The notes: a model not told the origin generated them from the letters alone. A DNA stretch of 64,000 bases from Burkholderia gladioli (GCF_000959725.1 NZ_CP009323.1:3286001-3350000), one strand, 5' to 3'. Shown: positions 22,773-32,956, counted from the stretch's first letter. A program made the numbers and translations.

Positions 22773-24707
22773 ATGAGCGATTCAACACACACCAATACCG
22801 AACGGCGCAACGAACGCCACGCCCACACCTCGCAGTTCGATCTGCTTCGTCAGCGGCGCTTCGCGCCATTCTTCGCCACGCAGTTCTTCGGCGCGCTGAA
22901 CGACAACGTCTTCAAGATCGGCTTCACCTCCCTGATCACCTACCAGAGCGCGAAATTCAGCGGCGTCGACCCGAAGACGGCGGCCTTCCTGATCTCGGCG
23001 GTGTTCATCCTGCCCTTCATGCTGTTCTCGGCCACCTCGGGCCAGATCGCCGACAAGTACGACAAGGCGCGGCTCACGCGCTTCGTGAAGAGCTTCGAGA
23101 TCGCGCTGATGCTGGTGGGCGCGGCCGGCTTCGTGACCCATACCGCGGCGCTGCTCTATCTCTGCACCTTCATGATGGGCATGCATTCGACGCTGTTCGG
23201 CCCGGTCAAGTATTCCTACCTGCCGCAGCACCTGAGCGACCAGGAGCTGGTGGGCGGCAACGGGCTGGTCGAGATGGGCACCTTCATCGCGATCCTGATC
23301 GGCACCATCATCGGCGGCGCGGCGGCCGGCATCGACGGGCGCGGCGAGCTGCTGCTGGCGGTGAGCTGCGTGCTGATCGCGGTGATCGGGCGGGGCGTGG
23401 CCTCGGGCGTGCCGCACACGCCGGCGCCGCAGCCCGAGCTGAAGATCAACTGGAACCCGGTTTCCGAAACCTGGCGCAATCTGAAGCTGGCGGGGCAGAA
23501 CCGCACCGTGTTCCTGAGCCTGCTGGGCATCTCCTGGCTGTGGTTCGTCGGCGCGACCTTCCTGACCTCGTTCTTCGGCTTCGCCAAGGACGTGCTGTCG
23601 GCCAATCCCGACGTGGTGACGGTGCTGCTGGCCACCTTCTCGATCGGCATCGGCCTGGGCTCGATCCTCTGCGAGCGGCTCTCGCGGCGGCGCGTCGAGA
23701 TCGGCCTGGTGCCGCTCGGCTCGATCGGCATCAGCGTGTTCGCGATCGATCTCTATTTCGCCAGCCACGCGCTGCCGGCCCAGACGCACCTGCTCAGCGT
23801 CGGCGAATTCCTCGGCCAGGCCGCCCACTGGCGCGTGCTGGCCGACCTGTTCCTGCTCGCGATGTTCGGCGGCTTCTACAGCGTGCCGCTCTATGCGCTG
23901 ATCCAGAGCCGCAGCGCGCCGACCCACCGCGCGCGGATCATCGCCGCCAACAACATCCTCAATTCGCTGTTCATGGTGGTCTCGGCGCTGATGGCGATGG
24001 CGCTGACCCACGCCGGCGTCGGCATCCCGGGCCTGTTCCTGGTCACCGGCCTGCTCAACGTGCTGGTCGCCACCTATATCTACTCGCTGGTGCCTGAATT
24101 CCTGCTGCGCTTCGTGGCCTGGGTGCTGGTGCATACCTTCTACCGGATCCGGCTGGTGCATGCCGAGCGGATTCCCGAAACCACCGGGGCGGTGCTGGTC
24201 TGCAACCACGTCAGCTATGTCGACGCGCTGGTGATCGCCGCGGCCAGCCCGCGGCCGATCCGCTTCGTGATGGATCACCGGATCTTCCGCGCGCGCTTCG
24301 CGAGCTGGGCGTTCCGCCACGCCAAGGCGATCCCGATCGCGCCGCGCCACGAGGACCCGGCCATGCTGGAGCGCGCCTACGCGGCTTGCGAGGCCGCGCT
24401 GAAGGAGGGCGAGCTGGTCTGCATCTTCCCCGAGGGCAAGCTGACCAAGACCGGCGACATCAACACCTTCCATCACGGCGTGAGCGAGATCCTGCGCCGC
24501 GTCGAGGCGCCCGTGGTGCCGATGGCATTGCGCGGGCTGTGGGGCAGCTGGTTCTCGCGCCATGGCGATGCGCGCTGGCCGCGGCCGATGCGCAAGGGCG
24601 CGATGAGCCGGCTGACGCTGGCGGTCGGCGAGCCGATCGCGGCCTCGGCGGCCACGCCCGACATGCTGCAGCAGGCGGTGAGCGAGCTGCGCGGCGCGCG
24701 CAAGTAA
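22773..24707 (+). CDS. LplT-like MFS transporter fused to a PlsC-type 1-acyltransferase
   Basis: 644 residues. Residues about 20-420 are an MFS domain resembling the lysophospholipid flippase LplT (FATQFFGALNDNVFKIGFTS; GPVKYSYLPQHL). Residues about 430-644 are a glycerophosphate acyltransferase with the HX4D motif NHVSYVD, a middle motif RARFASW and FPEGKLTKTG. Together they would flip lyso-phospholipids into the inner leaflet and re-acylate them. Unlike E. coli Aas there is no acyl-ACP synthetase (AMP-binding) domain, so an acyl donor must come from elsewhere. The ATG at 22773 (MSDSTHTN) is chosen as the best family fit. Confidence 0.85.
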   Translation: MSDSTHTNTERRNERHAHTSQFDLLRQRRFAPFFATQFFGALNDNVFKIGFTSLITYQSAKFSGVDPKTAAFLISAVFILPFMLFSATSGQIADKYDKARLTRFVKSFEIALMLVGAAGFVTHTAALLYLCTFMMGMHSTLFGPVKYSYLPQHLSDQELVGGNGLVEMGTFIAILIGTIIGGAAAGIDGRGELLLAVSCVLIAVIGRGVASGVPHTPAPQPELKINWNPVSETWRNLKLAGQNRTVFLSLLGISWLWFVGATFLTSFFGFAKDVLSANPDVVTVLLATFSIGIGLGSILCERLSRRRVEIGLVPLGSIGISVFAIDLYFASHALPAQTHLLSVGEFLGQAAHWRVLADLFLLAMFGGFYSVPLYALIQSRSAPTHRARIIAANNILNSLFMVVSALMAMALTHAGVGIPGLFLVTGLLNVLVATYIYSLVPEFLLRFVAWVLVHTFYRIRLVHAERIPETTGAVLVCNHVSYVDALVIAAASPRPIRFVMDHRIFRARFASWAFRHAKAIPIAPRHEDPAMLERAYAACEAALKEGELVCIFPEGKLTKTGDINTFHHGVSEILRRVEAPVVPMALRGLWGSWFSRHGDARWPRPMRKGAMSRLTLAVGEPIAASAATPDMLQQAVSELRGARK

Positions 24708-24824
24708 GGCGGGGCAGGGCCTTGCGTGCCGGCCCGAGTCGCCGCGGGTGAAGGCTTCATGAAAGCTGGGTCGGTCGCGCGGCCGTCCCCGGCGCGGCGC
24801 GCCTCCCGCGATGGCCGGGGCGGC

Positions 24825-24833
24825 TGGCATAAT
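24825..24833 (+). promoter_or_regulatory. Extended -10 promoter of aroC
   Basis: TGGCATAAT: an extended -10 (TGn followed by CATAAT, one mismatch from TATAAT), 37 bases before the aroC ATG. No recognisable -35, as expected for an extended -10 promoter. Confidence 0.5.
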
Positions 24834-24870
24834 AGCGGTTTCCCCGACTTTTTCTCTGGAACGGCTACCC

Positions 24871-25971
24871 ATGTCCGGCAATACCCTCGGCAAGCTTTTC
24901 ACTGTCACGACCTTCGGCGAATCGCACGGTCCCGCGATCGGCTGCGTGATCGACGGCTGCCCGCCGGGAATGGAACTGACGGAAGCCGACATCCAGCTCG
25001 AACTCGATCGCCGCAAGCCGGGCACCTCGCGCCACGTCACGCAGCGCCAGGAGCCGGATGCGGTCGAGATCCTCTCGGGCGTGTTCGAGGGGCGCACCAC
25101 CGGCACCCCGATCGCGCTGCTGATCCGCAACACCGACCAGCGCAGCAAGGACTACGGCAATATCGTCGAGACCTTCCGCCCCGGCCATGCCGACTACACC
25201 TACTGGCAGAAATACGGCATCCGCGACTATCGCGGCGGCGGCCGTTCCTCGGCGCGCCTGACCGCGCCGATCGTCGGCGCCGGAGCGGTGGCGAAGAAGT
25301 GGCTGCGCGAGCGCTTCGGCATCGAGGTGCGCGGCTACATGAGCGCGCTCGGCGCGATCGAGGTGCCGTTCGTCGACTGGTCGCATGTGCGCGAGAACCC
25401 GTTCTTCGCGCCGAACGCCGAGATCGTCCCGCAGCTCGAGGACTACATGGACGCGCTGCGCAAGGATGGCGACTCGATCGGCGCGCGCATCGACGTGGTC
25501 GCCTCGGGCGTGCCGGTGGGCTGGGGCGAGCCGCTCTACGACCGCCTCGACGCCGATATCGCGCACGCCATGATGGCCATCAACGCGGTGAAGGGCGTGG
25601 AGATCGGCGCCGGCTTCGCCAGCGTCGCCCAGCGCGGCTCGGAGCACGGCGACGAGCTGACCCCGCAGGGTTTCGTCGGCAATCACGCGGGCGGCATTCT
25701 CGGCGGCATCTCGACCGGCCAGGACCTGACCGTGTCGATCGCCATCAAGCCGACTTCCAGCATTCGCACGCCGCGCCGCTCGATCACCAAGGCCGGCGAG
25801 CCGGCCGTGGTCGAGACCTTCGGCCGGCACGACCCCTGCGTGGGCATTCGCGCCACGCCGATCGCCGAATCGATGCTGGCGCTGGTGCTGATCGATCACG
25901 CGCTGCGCCATCGTGCGCAATGCGGCGACGTCGTCACCGAGACGCCGAGGATCGCGCCGGAAGCGCCGTAA
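24871..25971 (+). CDS. aroC: Chorismate synthase
   Basis: 366 residues, full length. Converts 5-enolpyruvylshikimate-3-phosphate to chorismate with reduced FMN, last step of the shikimate pathway. The three family signatures are present: [18 protein letters not shown] near the N-terminus, the central segment with [12 protein letters not shown], and the C-terminal segment with [17 protein letters not shown]. The active-site histidines in GESHG and GRHDPC are retained. ATG at 24871. Monocistronic, ended by the terminator at 26027. Confidence 0.97.
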   Translation: MSGNTLGKLFTVTTFGESHGPAIGCVIDGCPPGMELTEADIQLELDRRKPGTSRHVTQRQEPDAVEILSGVFEGRTTGTPIALLIRNTDQRSKDYGNIVETFRPGHADYTYWQKYGIRDYRGGGRSSARLTAPIVGAGAVAKKWLRERFGIEVRGYMSALGAIEVPFVDWSHVRENPFFAPNAEIVPQLEDYMDALRKDGDSIGARIDVVASGVPVGWGEPLYDRLDADIAHAMMAINAVKGVEIGAGFASVAQRGSEHGDELTPQGFVGNHAGGILGGISTGQDLTVSIAIKPTSSIRTPRRSITKAGEPAVVETFGRHDPCVGIRATPIAESMLALVLIDHALRHRAQCGDVVTETPRIAPEAP

Positions 25972-26026
25972 CGGCACAATACACCGGGGCTCGCGCCGGG
26001 CAGGGCGCCTGGCACCGGCGACAATG

Positions 26027-26066
26027 AAAAAAGGGCATCGCGATTCGCTTCGCGATGCCCTTTTCG
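26027..26066. terminator. Bidirectional intrinsic terminator
   Basis: Stem AAAAGGGCATCGCGA / TCGCGATGCCCTTTT with loop ttcgct (26044-26049), flanked by A and T runs. It lies between the convergent aroC and ETF-QO genes. Confidence 0.9.
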
Positions 26067-26098
26067 CTTGCGGCCGGCGCCGAGGCCGGCCGATCCGC

Positions 26099-27772
26099 TT
26101 ACATGTTCGGGTAGTTCGGGCCGCCGCCGCCTTCCGGCGTGACCCACACGATGTTCTGCGTCGGGTCCTTGATGTCGCAGGTCTTGCAGTGCACGCAGTT
26201 CTGCGCGTTGATCACCAGGCGGTCGCTGCCGTCGTCGTTCTTCGTGAACTCGTAGACGGCGGCCGGGCAGAAGCGCGCCTCGGGCCCGGCATAGGTGTGC
26301 AGGTTCACGTTGACCGGCACGCTCGCGTCCTTCAGCGTCAGGTGGGCCGGCTGGTTCTCCTCGTGGTTGGTGTTCGAGATGAACACCGAGGAGAGCCGGT
26401 CGAAGGTCAGCTTGCCGTCGGGCTTCGGATAGCTGATCGGCGTGCACTGCGAGGCAGGTTTCAGCATCTCGTGGTCGGCGTGCTGGTGATGCAGGGTCCA
26501 GGGCACGTTGCCGCCCAGCACCTTCTGCTCGAGGCCGACCATCAGCGTGCCCAGGTAGAGCCCCTTGGCCATCCATTGCTTGAAGTTGCGCGCCTTGTAG
26601 AGCTCGGTGTGCAGCCAGGATTGCTTGAAGGCTTCCGGGTAGGCCACCAGTTCGTCGCGCTCGCGGCCGGCCTGGACCGCCTCGAAGGCCGCGTCGGCGG
26701 CCAGCATGCCGGTCTTGATCGCCGCGTGGCTGCCCTTGATGCGCGAGGCGTTCAGGAAGCCCGCGTCGTCGCCGATCAGCGCGCCGCCCGGGAACACCGT
26801 CTTGGGCAGCGACACCAGCCCGCCCGCGGTGATCGCGCGCGCGCCGTAGGACACGCGCTTGCCGCCTTCCAGGAACTTGCGGATTTCCGGGTGCGTCTTG
26901 TAGCGCTGGAATTCCTCGAACGGCGACAGGTAGGGGTTGCTGTAGCCGAGCCCGACCACGAAACCGACCACCACCTGGTTGTTGTCCATGTGATACAGGA
27001 AGGAGCCGCCATAGGTGTCCGAGGCGAGCGGCCAGCCGGCGGTGTGGATCACCAGGCCCGGCTTGTGCTTGGCCGGGTCGATCTCCCACAGCTCCTTGAT
27101 GCCGATCCCGTAGGCTTGCGGGTCGCTGTTCGCGTCGAGCCGGAACCGGTCGATCAACTGGCGGCCCAGGTGGCCGCGGCAGCCCTCGGCGAACAGCGTG
27201 TACTTGGCATGCAGTTCCATGCCGAGCTGGAAGTTCTCGGTCGGCTCGCCGTCCTTGCCGATGCCGAGATTGCCGGTCGCCACGCCCTTCACCGAGCCGT
27301 CCTCGTGATAGAGGATTTCCGCGGCGGGGAAGCCTGGGAAGATCTCGACGCCCAGCGCCTCGGCCTGCTGGCCGAGCCAGCGCGTGACGTTGCCCAGGCT
27401 GATCACGTAGTTGCCGTGGTTCTTGAAATTGTCGGGCAGGGCCCAGTTCGGCACCGACTTGGCGCCGGTCTCCGAGAGGAACAGGAAGCGATCCTCGCTC
27501 ACCTCGACGTTGAGCGGCGCGCCTTTTTCCTTCCAGTCGGGGAACAGTTCGCCGATCGCGCGCGGGTCCATCACGGCACCTGACAGGATATGAGCGCCGA
27601 TTTCCGAGCCCTTCTCGAGCACGCAGACGTTGATCTCGCCGCCTTTCCCGGCCGCCAGCTGCTTCAGGCGGATCGCCGCCGACAGCCCGGCCGGGCCGCC
27701 GCCGACGATCACGACGTCGTATTCCATCGATTCTCGTGGACCGTATTGCTCGATGAGGCTTGCGGGGGTCAT
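26099..27772 (-). CDS. Electron transfer flavoprotein-ubiquinone oxidoreductase
   Basis: 557-residue membrane-associated enzyme that takes electrons from ETF (fatty-acid and amino-acid oxidation) and reduces ubiquinone. The N-terminal FAD Rossmann motif is VVIVGGGPAGLSAAIRL (about residue 20). The C-terminal ferredoxin-like domain supplies the [4Fe-4S] cluster (ARFCPAAVYEF and NCVHCKTCDIKDPTQN). Length equals that of the mitochondrial and bacterial family. The ATG at 27772 follows a good GAGGAA site. Confidence 0.96.
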   Translation of the reverse strand: MTPASLIEQYGPRESMEYDVVIVGGGPAGLSAAIRLKQLAAGKGGEINVCVLEKGSEIGAHILSGAVMDPRAIGELFPDWKEKGAPLNVEVSEDRFLFLSETGAKSVPNWALPDNFKNHGNYVISLGNVTRWLGQQAEALGVEIFPGFPAAEILYHEDGSVKGVATGNLGIGKDGEPTENFQLGMELHAKYTLFAEGCRGHLGRQLIDRFRLDANSDPQAYGIGIKELWEIDPAKHKPGLVIHTAGWPLASDTYGGSFLYHMDNNQVVVGFVVGLGYSNPYLSPFEEFQRYKTHPEIRKFLEGGKRVSYGARAITAGGLVSLPKTVFPGGALIGDDAGFLNASRIKGSHAAIKTGMLAADAAFEAVQAGRERDELVAYPEAFKQSWLHTELYKARNFKQWMAKGLYLGTLMVGLEQKVLGGNVPWTLHHQHADHEMLKPASQCTPISYPKPDGKLTFDRLSSVFISNTNHEENQPAHLTLKDASVPVNVNLHTYAGPEARFCPAAVYEFTKNDDGSDRLVINAQNCVHCKTCDIKDPTQNIVWVTPEGGGGPNYPNM

Positions 27773-27941
27773 TGGCGTTCCTCTAACCGTTAGAATGCTT
27801 TTTAATTGGGAGCGTATTGTCGGCCAAATAAAACGATTGCCGCAACAGAATGCGGCTAGATTAGCACGATCGTTCTATTTATATGATAAGGTTCACGCCC
27901 GGCAGCAAGCTGCGTGCCGGGCCATCCAGCAAGGAGCAGTG
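27773..27941. promoter_or_regulatory. AT-rich divergent promoter region, ETF-QO / short-chain dehydrogenase
   Basis: On the minus strand TTGGCC (27822-27827) and TAAAAA (27799-27804), 17 bases apart, form a plausible promoter for ETF-QO. On the plus strand the stretch 27865-27895 (ACGATCGT palindrome, then TATTTATATGATAAGG) is the likely promoter/operator of the dehydrogenase gene, though hexamer spacing is not ideal. AAGGAGCA at 27931 is the dehydrogenase ribosome-binding site. Confidence 0.4.
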
Positions 27942-28718
27942 ATGGGTCGTTCGATCAATCTGGAAGGCAAGGTGGCGATGGTGACGGGCGCGTCCAGCGG
28001 CCTGGGCCAGCGTTTCGCGCAGGTATTGTCGGAAGCGGGGGCGAAGATCGTGCTCGCCAGCCGCCGGGTCGAGCGCTTGAAGGAATTACGCGCCCAGATC
28101 GAGGCGGCGGGCGGCGCGGCGCATGTGGTCTCGCTCGACGTGACCGATCATCAGAGCATTCGCGCGGCGGTCGCGCATGCCGAGACGGAAGCCGGCACGA
28201 TCGACATCCTGGTCAACAATTCCGGCGTCTCGACCATGCAGAAGCTGGTCGACGTGACGCCCGAGGATTTCGGCTACGTGTTCGATACCAACACGCGCGG
28301 CGCGTTCTTCGTGGCCCAGGAAGTGGCCAAGCGCATGATGATGCGCGGCAATGGCCACGGCAAGCCGCCGTACCGGATCATCAACATCGCCTCGGTGGCG
28401 GGCCTGCGGGTGCTGCCGCAGATTGGCCTGTACTCGATGAGCAAGGCCGCGGTGGTGCACATGACGCGCGCCATGGCCAACGAATGGGGGCGCCACGGCA
28501 TCAACGTGAACGCCATCTGCCCGGGCTACATCGATACCGAAATCAATCATTACCTGTGGGATACCGAGCAGGGCCAGAAGCTGCAGTCGATGCTGCCGCG
28601 GCGCCGGGTCGGCAAACCGCAGGATCTCGACGGCCTGCTTTTGCTGCTGGCGGCCGACGAGTCGCAGTTCGTCAACGGCTCGATCATCTCGGCCGACGAC
28701 GGATTCGGGCTCGCATGA
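27942..28718 (+). CDS. Short-chain dehydrogenase/reductase
   Basis: 258 residues. Classical SDR: NAD(P)-binding VTGASSGLGQ (about residue 13), NNSG in place of NNAG, catalytic Ser in NIASVAG and YxxxK in LYSMSKAAV, and CPGYIDTEIN before the substrate lid. The C-terminal SIISADDGFGLA is usual. The thioesterase gene begins 34 bases downstream, so the pair likely forms an operon; with ETF-QO next door a role in acyl-CoA or branched-chain metabolism is possible but unproven. Confidence 0.88.
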   Translation: MGRSINLEGKVAMVTGASSGLGQRFAQVLSEAGAKIVLASRRVERLKELRAQIEAAGGAAHVVSLDVTDHQSIRAAVAHAETEAGTIDILVNNSGVSTMQKLVDVTPEDFGYVFDTNTRGAFFVAQEVAKRMMMRGNGHGKPPYRIINIASVAGLRVLPQIGLYSMSKAAVVHMTRAMANEWGRHGINVNAICPGYIDTEINHYLWDTEQGQKLQSMLPRRRVGKPQDLDGLLLLLAADESQFVNGSIISADDGFGLA

Positions 28719-28751
28719 AGCGGTTGTTTGTCTGTCGTGGGAAGCAGTGAG

Positions 28752-29183
28752 ATGAGCGAGTACGTACCCGTTTTCGAAATGTCGATGCCGATCCGCTGGG
28801 GTGACATGGACGCGTTCGGCCATGTCAACAACACGGTCTATTTCCGCTACATGGAGCAGGCCCGGATCTCCTGGTTCGAGCAGTTGGGCATCGCAGGCGG
28901 CAATGGCGAGGGGCAGGGGCCGGTGATCGTCACCGCCTCGATGGAGTTCCTCAAGCAGCTGCACTACCCGGGCGACGTGATCGCGCGGATGACGGCCGCC
29001 AAGCCCGGCCGCAGCAGCTTCGACACCGGCTTCGAGCTGAGCCGCGCCGACGATCCCAGCCAGCTCTACGCGCGCGGCAACGCGCGCTGCGTGTGGGTCG
29101 ACTACGCGCTGGGCAAGTCCACGCCGCTGCCGGAGCTGCTGCGCGAGACCATCGAATCGGCGCTGCGCCAGCGCGTCGCGTAA
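28752..29183 (+). CDS. Acyl-CoA thioesterase (YbgC/4HBT hot-dog family)
   Basis: 143 residues. The signature RWGDMDAFGHVNNTVYFRYM contains the catalytic Asp of the 4-hydroxybenzoyl-CoA thioesterase family (D of DAFGHVNN). It hydrolyses acyl-CoA to free acid and CoA; chain preference is unknown. Likely co-transcribed with the SDR gene. ATG at 28752. Confidence 0.87.
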   Translation: MSEYVPVFEMSMPIRWGDMDAFGHVNNTVYFRYMEQARISWFEQLGIAGGNGEGQGPVIVTASMEFLKQLHYPGDVIARMTAAKPGRSSFDTGFELSRADDPSQLYARGNARCVWVDYALGKSTPLPELLRETIESALRQRVA

Positions 29184-29243
29184 GCCGGCGTTCCTTCCTT
29201 CCCGCCGTGACGGCGTGCCCGATGCGGCACGCCGGCCGCGGCC

Positions 29244-29789
29244 TCACTGGCCGAGCAGGCGCTGCATCAGCTCGGCGGTGTTTCCCGTTCCGTACTTGCG
29301 CATCAGCCGCGCCCGGTAGATGTCGACCGTGCGCGAGCTGATCTCCAGCACCCGGCCGATCTGCTTGCTGGTCTTGCCGGTGGCCAGCTGCGCGGCGATC
29401 TCGCGCTCGCGCGGCGTCAGCTCGACGGACACGCGGCGCGTCGCGCTCAGATCCTCGAAGGTCCAGATGCCGTCGGCCAGCGGCGCGGCGCGGTCGAGCG
29501 CGCGCCCGGTCACGTGGCACCAGAACAGGTCGCCGTCGGCGCGCTTCATGATGCGCTCGTCGGCGTAGCTGCCGGTCGCGCCCATCACCTTGGTGATCCG
29601 CTCGCCGATGCGCTGGAATTCGTCCGGCGAGGGGTAGAGCACGCGATACGACTGGCCGATCAGGTCGGCGCGCTGGCAGCGGAACATGGCGGCCAGCGCG
29701 TCGTTGCAGTCCTCGATCACGCGGTCGCGCGACAGCACGAGCCCGATCGGGGCGAGATGGAAGGCGGTCTGGTAGTCGAGTTCGGGCAT
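29244..29789 (-). CDS. PAS-LuxR transcriptional regulator
   Basis: 181 residues: a single PAS domain (about 8-115; [20 protein letters not shown], ending [12 protein letters not shown]) and a C-terminal LuxR/FixJ HTH ([20 protein letters not shown], then [20 protein letters not shown]). It lacks a receiver domain, so it is probably controlled by a PAS-bound ligand or redox signal. Divergent from scoA with 222 bases between, which suggests that it regulates the CoA-transferase operon. Confidence 0.88.
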   Translation of the reverse strand: MPELDYQTAFHLAPIGLVLSRDRVIEDCNDALAAMFRCQRADLIGQSYRVLYPSPDEFQRIGERITKVMGATGSYADERIMKRADGDLFWCHVTGRALDRAAPLADGIWTFEDLSATRRVSVELTPREREIAAQLATGKTSKQIGRVLEISSRTVDIYRARLMRKYGTGNTAELMQRLLGQ

Positions 29790-30011
29790 CGGGCGGAAGT
29801 GGTCGGGCGCGTTCCCCGCGCCTGCGGCGAACGCTTATGTATTTTTGCGTATTGTGCCGCATCGGCCGGCCATCGTACCCTTTCCAGCAGTGACGCCCCC
29901 GGTGGCCGGCCTTCAAGGCAGGGTCATCGAGGCCTGTCTAGAATGATGCGGCGGGTTCGTCGCGCATCGCGAACCGGTTCGGCTGGTTTCCATAGAGGAA
30001 GGGACAGAAAC

Positions 30012-30716
30012 ATGAACAAGATCTACCCAGGCGCGGCTGCCGCGCTCGAGGGCATCGTCGCGGACGGCCAGACCTTCGCGGTCGGCGGCTTCGGCCTGTG
30101 CGGCATCCCCGAGGCGCTGATCGCCGCGTTGCGTGACAGCGGCGTGAACGGCATCACCTGCATCAGCAACAATGCCGGCGTCGACGGCTTCGGCCTCGGC
30201 CTGCTGCTCGAGACGCGGCAGATCCGCAAGATGATCTCGTCCTACGTGGGCGAGAACAAGGAGTTCGAGCGCCAGTACCTGGCCGGCGAACTCGAGCTGG
30301 AATTCACGCCGCAGGGCACCCTGGCCGAGAAGCTGCGCGCCGGCGGCGCCGGGATCCCGGCGTTCTTCACCAATACCGGCTTCGGCACCGTGATCGCCGA
30401 AGGCAAGGAAACGCGCCAGTTCGGCGACAAGCACTACGTGCTGGAGCCCTCGCTGACGGCCGACATCGCCCTGGTCAAGGCCTGGAAGGCCGACAAGTCC
30501 GGCAACCTGATCTATCGCCGCACCGCGCGCAATTTCAACCCGATGTGCGCGATGGCGGGGCGCATCACGGTGGCGGAAGTCGAGGAGATCGTCGAGAACG
30601 GCGAGCTCGATCCGGATCACATCCATACGCCGGGGATCTTCGTGCAGCGCCTGGTGCTGAACGCGACGCCGGAAAAACGCATCGAACAACGCGTGGTGCG
30701 CGCAAAAGGAGACTGA
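30012..30716 (+). CDS. scoA: 3-oxoacid (succinyl-CoA:acetoacetate) CoA-transferase subunit A
   Basis: 234 residues. Class I CoA-transferase alpha subunit with the glycine-rich start [17 protein letters not shown] and [20 protein letters not shown]. With ScoB it moves CoA between succinate and acetoacetate in ketone-body/PHB breakdown. AGGAAGGGA precedes the ATG. A TAGAAT at 29939-29944 may be the operon's -10. Stop and the scoB start are one base apart. Confidence 0.92.
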   Translation: MNKIYPGAAAALEGIVADGQTFAVGGFGLCGIPEALIAALRDSGVNGITCISNNAGVDGFGLGLLLETRQIRKMISSYVGENKEFERQYLAGELELEFTPQGTLAEKLRAGGAGIPAFFTNTGFGTVIAEGKETRQFGDKHYVLEPSLTADIALVKAWKADKSGNLIYRRTARNFNPMCAMAGRITVAEVEEIVENGELDPDHIHTPGIFVQRLVLNATPEKRIEQRVVRAKGD

Positions 30717-30717
30717 C

Positions 30718-31359
30718 ATGGCTTGGAATCGTGACCAGATGGCCGCGCGCGCGGCGAAGGAACTGCAGGACGGCTTCTACGTGAACCTCGGCATCGGCCT
30801 GCCGACCCTGGTGGCCAACCACGTGCCGGCCGGCGTCGAGGTCTGGCTGCAATCGGAGAACGGCCTGCTCGGCATCGGCCCCTCGCCGACCGAGGAGGAA
30901 ATCGACGCGGACCTGATCAATGCCGGCAAGCAGACCGTGACGACCCTGCCGGGCTCCTCGATCTTCTCCTCGGCCGATTCGTTCGCGATGATCCGCGGCG
31001 GCCACATCAACCTGGCGATCCTCGGCGCGATGCAGGTCAGCAAGCACGGCGACCTGGCGAACTGGATGATCCCCGGCAAGATGATCAAGGGCATGGGCGG
31101 CGCGATGGACCTGGTGGCCGGCGTCAAGCGCGTGGTGGTGCTGATGGAGCATGTCGCGAAGGGCGACCAGCACAAGATCCTCGAGGAATGCAACCTGCCG
31201 CTCACGGGCGTGGGCGTGGTGGACATCATCATCACCGATCTCGGCGTGATCGAGGTGACCGAGGCCGGCCTCAAGCTGGTCGAACTGGCCGAGGGCGTGA
31301 GCGTCGACGAGATCAAGGCCAAGACGGGCGCGCCGCTGGACGTCAGCGCGGTGTCCTGA
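30718..31359 (+). CDS. scoB: 3-oxoacid CoA-transferase subunit B
   Basis: 213 residues. Beta subunit with the catalytic glutamate in [10 protein letters not shown] (about residue 47), the residue that forms the glutamyl-CoA thioester. [19 protein letters not shown] and [18 protein letters not shown] are typical. AAGGAGAC before the ATG is inside the end of scoA. The operon ends at the 31412 terminator. Confidence 0.93.
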   Translation: MAWNRDQMAARAAKELQDGFYVNLGIGLPTLVANHVPAGVEVWLQSENGLLGIGPSPTEEEIDADLINAGKQTVTTLPGSSIFSSADSFAMIRGGHINLAILGAMQVSKHGDLANWMIPGKMIKGMGGAMDLVAGVKRVVVLMEHVAKGDQHKILEECNLPLTGVGVVDIIITDLGVIEVTEAGLKLVELAEGVSVDEIKAKTGAPLDVSAVS

Positions 31360-31411
31360 GCGAAATCAAGGTCGCTCCGGTGTCGCCGCCCGGCGACGCA
31401 TGCCGGTGAGC

Positions 31412-31448
31412 AACGCCCCGCGATCGGTTCGACGCGGGGCGTTTTGTT
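31412..31448 (+). terminator. Intrinsic terminator of scoAB
   Basis: 11-bp stem AACGCCCCGCG / CGCGGGGCGTT followed by a T-rich run (GTTTTGTTTG). Confidence 0.88.
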
Positions 31449-31621
31449 TGGGTTGGCCTTGTGTGTTGCGTGCCGTATGTGCTCGCCGCCGCCACCGAGG
31501 CCGCGCCCGGTTCCGGGCGCAAGCCGCGATCGAAGCGGTTTAGAATCGACCCGGTCTGCGCGCGGGCCGTTCCGGGCCCGCCGGTCCGCCGGCTCGGCCG
31601 GCCCAACGCGAGGACGCGTCG

Positions 31622-32521
31622 ATGCCCGATTCCCTTCCGCCTTCCGCCACGCCGCGCGAGCGCCATCTGCAATGCGCGAGCCCGGCAGGCCTGCACCGGC
31701 TCGCCTATACCGAATGGGGCGATCCCGACAACCCGCGCGTGCTGGTCTGCGTGCATGGACTGACGCGTTCCGGCCGCGATTTCGACCGGCTGGCGCTGGC
31801 GCTCGCGGATCGCTATCGCGTGGTCTGCCCCGACGTGGCGGGCCGCGGGCGCTCGGGCTGGCTGGCCGATCCGCGCCTCTATGGCCTGCCGCAATACGTG
31901 GCCGACATGGTCACCCTGATCGCGCGGCTCGACGTCGAGCGGGTGGACTGGTTCGGTACCTCGATGGGCGGCCTGATCGGCATGCTGCTCGGCGGGCTGC
32001 CCGGCACGCCGATCGCGCGCATGCTGATCAACGACGTCGGCCCGCGCATCGAGCCCGACTCGCTGACGCGGATCGGCGAGTACCTGGGCAAGGACGTCCA
32101 TTTCGAATCGGAGCAGGCCGGCATCGACCATCTGGCTTCGCTGGCGGCCTCGTTCGGGCCGCTGTCGGGCGAGCAATGGCGCGAGATCAATGCGCCGCTG
32201 CTGCGCCCGGATGCCGAGCAGGGCGGCTGGCGCGTGCGCTACGATCCGCGCATCGCCGAGCCGTTCCGCGCCACCACGCCCGAGCAGGCGGCGGCCGGCG
32301 AGGCGGTGCTGTGGCGCTCGTTCGAGGCCTTCGCCGGGCCGGTGCTGGTGGTGCGCGGTGCCGAATCGGACCTGCTCTCGGCACGGACCGTCGAGGACAT
32401 GAAGGCGCGCGGCCAGGCCGTGTCGAGCGTCGAGATTCCCGGCGTCGGCCACGCGCCGGCCTTCCTCGATCCGGCACAGATTACGATCGCCTGCCGTTTT
32501 TTCGACCAGGACGCGTCATAA
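31622..32521 (+). CDS. Alpha/beta-hydrolase-fold protein
   Basis: 299 residues. Oxyanion-side HG in VCVHGLTRSGRDFDRL, nucleophile elbow GTSMGG (Ser near residue 115), and a final catalytic His in PGVGHAPAFLDP. No signal peptide, so cytoplasmic. Substrate unknown; sequence resembles proteobacterial esterases of the same neighbourhood as relA. The RidA gene starts 81 bases downstream. Confidence 0.85.
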   Translation: MPDSLPPSATPRERHLQCASPAGLHRLAYTEWGDPDNPRVLVCVHGLTRSGRDFDRLALALADRYRVVCPDVAGRGRSGWLADPRLYGLPQYVADMVTLIARLDVERVDWFGTSMGGLIGMLLGGLPGTPIARMLINDVGPRIEPDSLTRIGEYLGKDVHFESEQAGIDHLASLAASFGPLSGEQWREINAPLLRPDAEQGGWRVRYDPRIAEPFRATTPEQAAAGEAVLWRSFEAFAGPVLVVRGAESDLLSARTVEDMKARGQAVSSVEIPGVGHAPAFLDPAQITIACRFFDQDAS

Positions 32522-32602
32522 TATGCAGTTCGGCCGCAGCGCCCCGGGCGAATCCCGCCCGAGGCGCCGGCCGCCTTCCTTTACCACTTTCCGGGAATTC
32601 CC

Positions 32603-32956
32603 ATGGCAGTCATCCGTCACCACGTCGGTCCCCGTCTTTCCGAAACCGCGGTCTACAACGGCACCGTCTACCTCGCCGGCCAGATCGCCGAGGACACGAG
32701 CCAGGACATCAAGGGCCAGACGCAGGAAGTGCTGGGCCATATCGACCGCCTGCTGGCCGAAGTGAACAGCGACAAGGCCAACCTGCTGTCGGTGCAGATC
32801 TACATCACCGACATGGCCAATTTCCCGGCCATGAACGAAGTCTGGGAAGGCTGGGTGGTGCAGGGCGCCACGCCGCCGCGCGCGACCGTCGAGGCCAAGC
32901 TCGCGAACCCGGCCTGCCTGGTCGAGGTGGTGGTGGTCGCCGCGCAGAAGAGCTGA
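32603..32956 (+). CDS. RidA-family protein
   Basis: 117 residues. RidA/YjgF fold; AVYNGTVYLAGQIAEDTSQD and GATPPRATVEAKLANPACLVE carry the conserved Arg (PRATVEA) that binds the substrate carboxylate and the C-terminal Glu. Such enzymes hydrolyse reactive enamines/imines made by PLP enzymes. 31 bases before relA, so probably co-transcribed with it. Confidence 0.9.
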   Translation: MAVIRHHVGPRLSETAVYNGTVYLAGQIAEDTSQDIKGQTQEVLGHIDRLLAEVNSDKANLLSVQIYITDMANFPAMNEVWEGWVVQGATPPRATVEAKLANPACLVEVVVVAAQKS

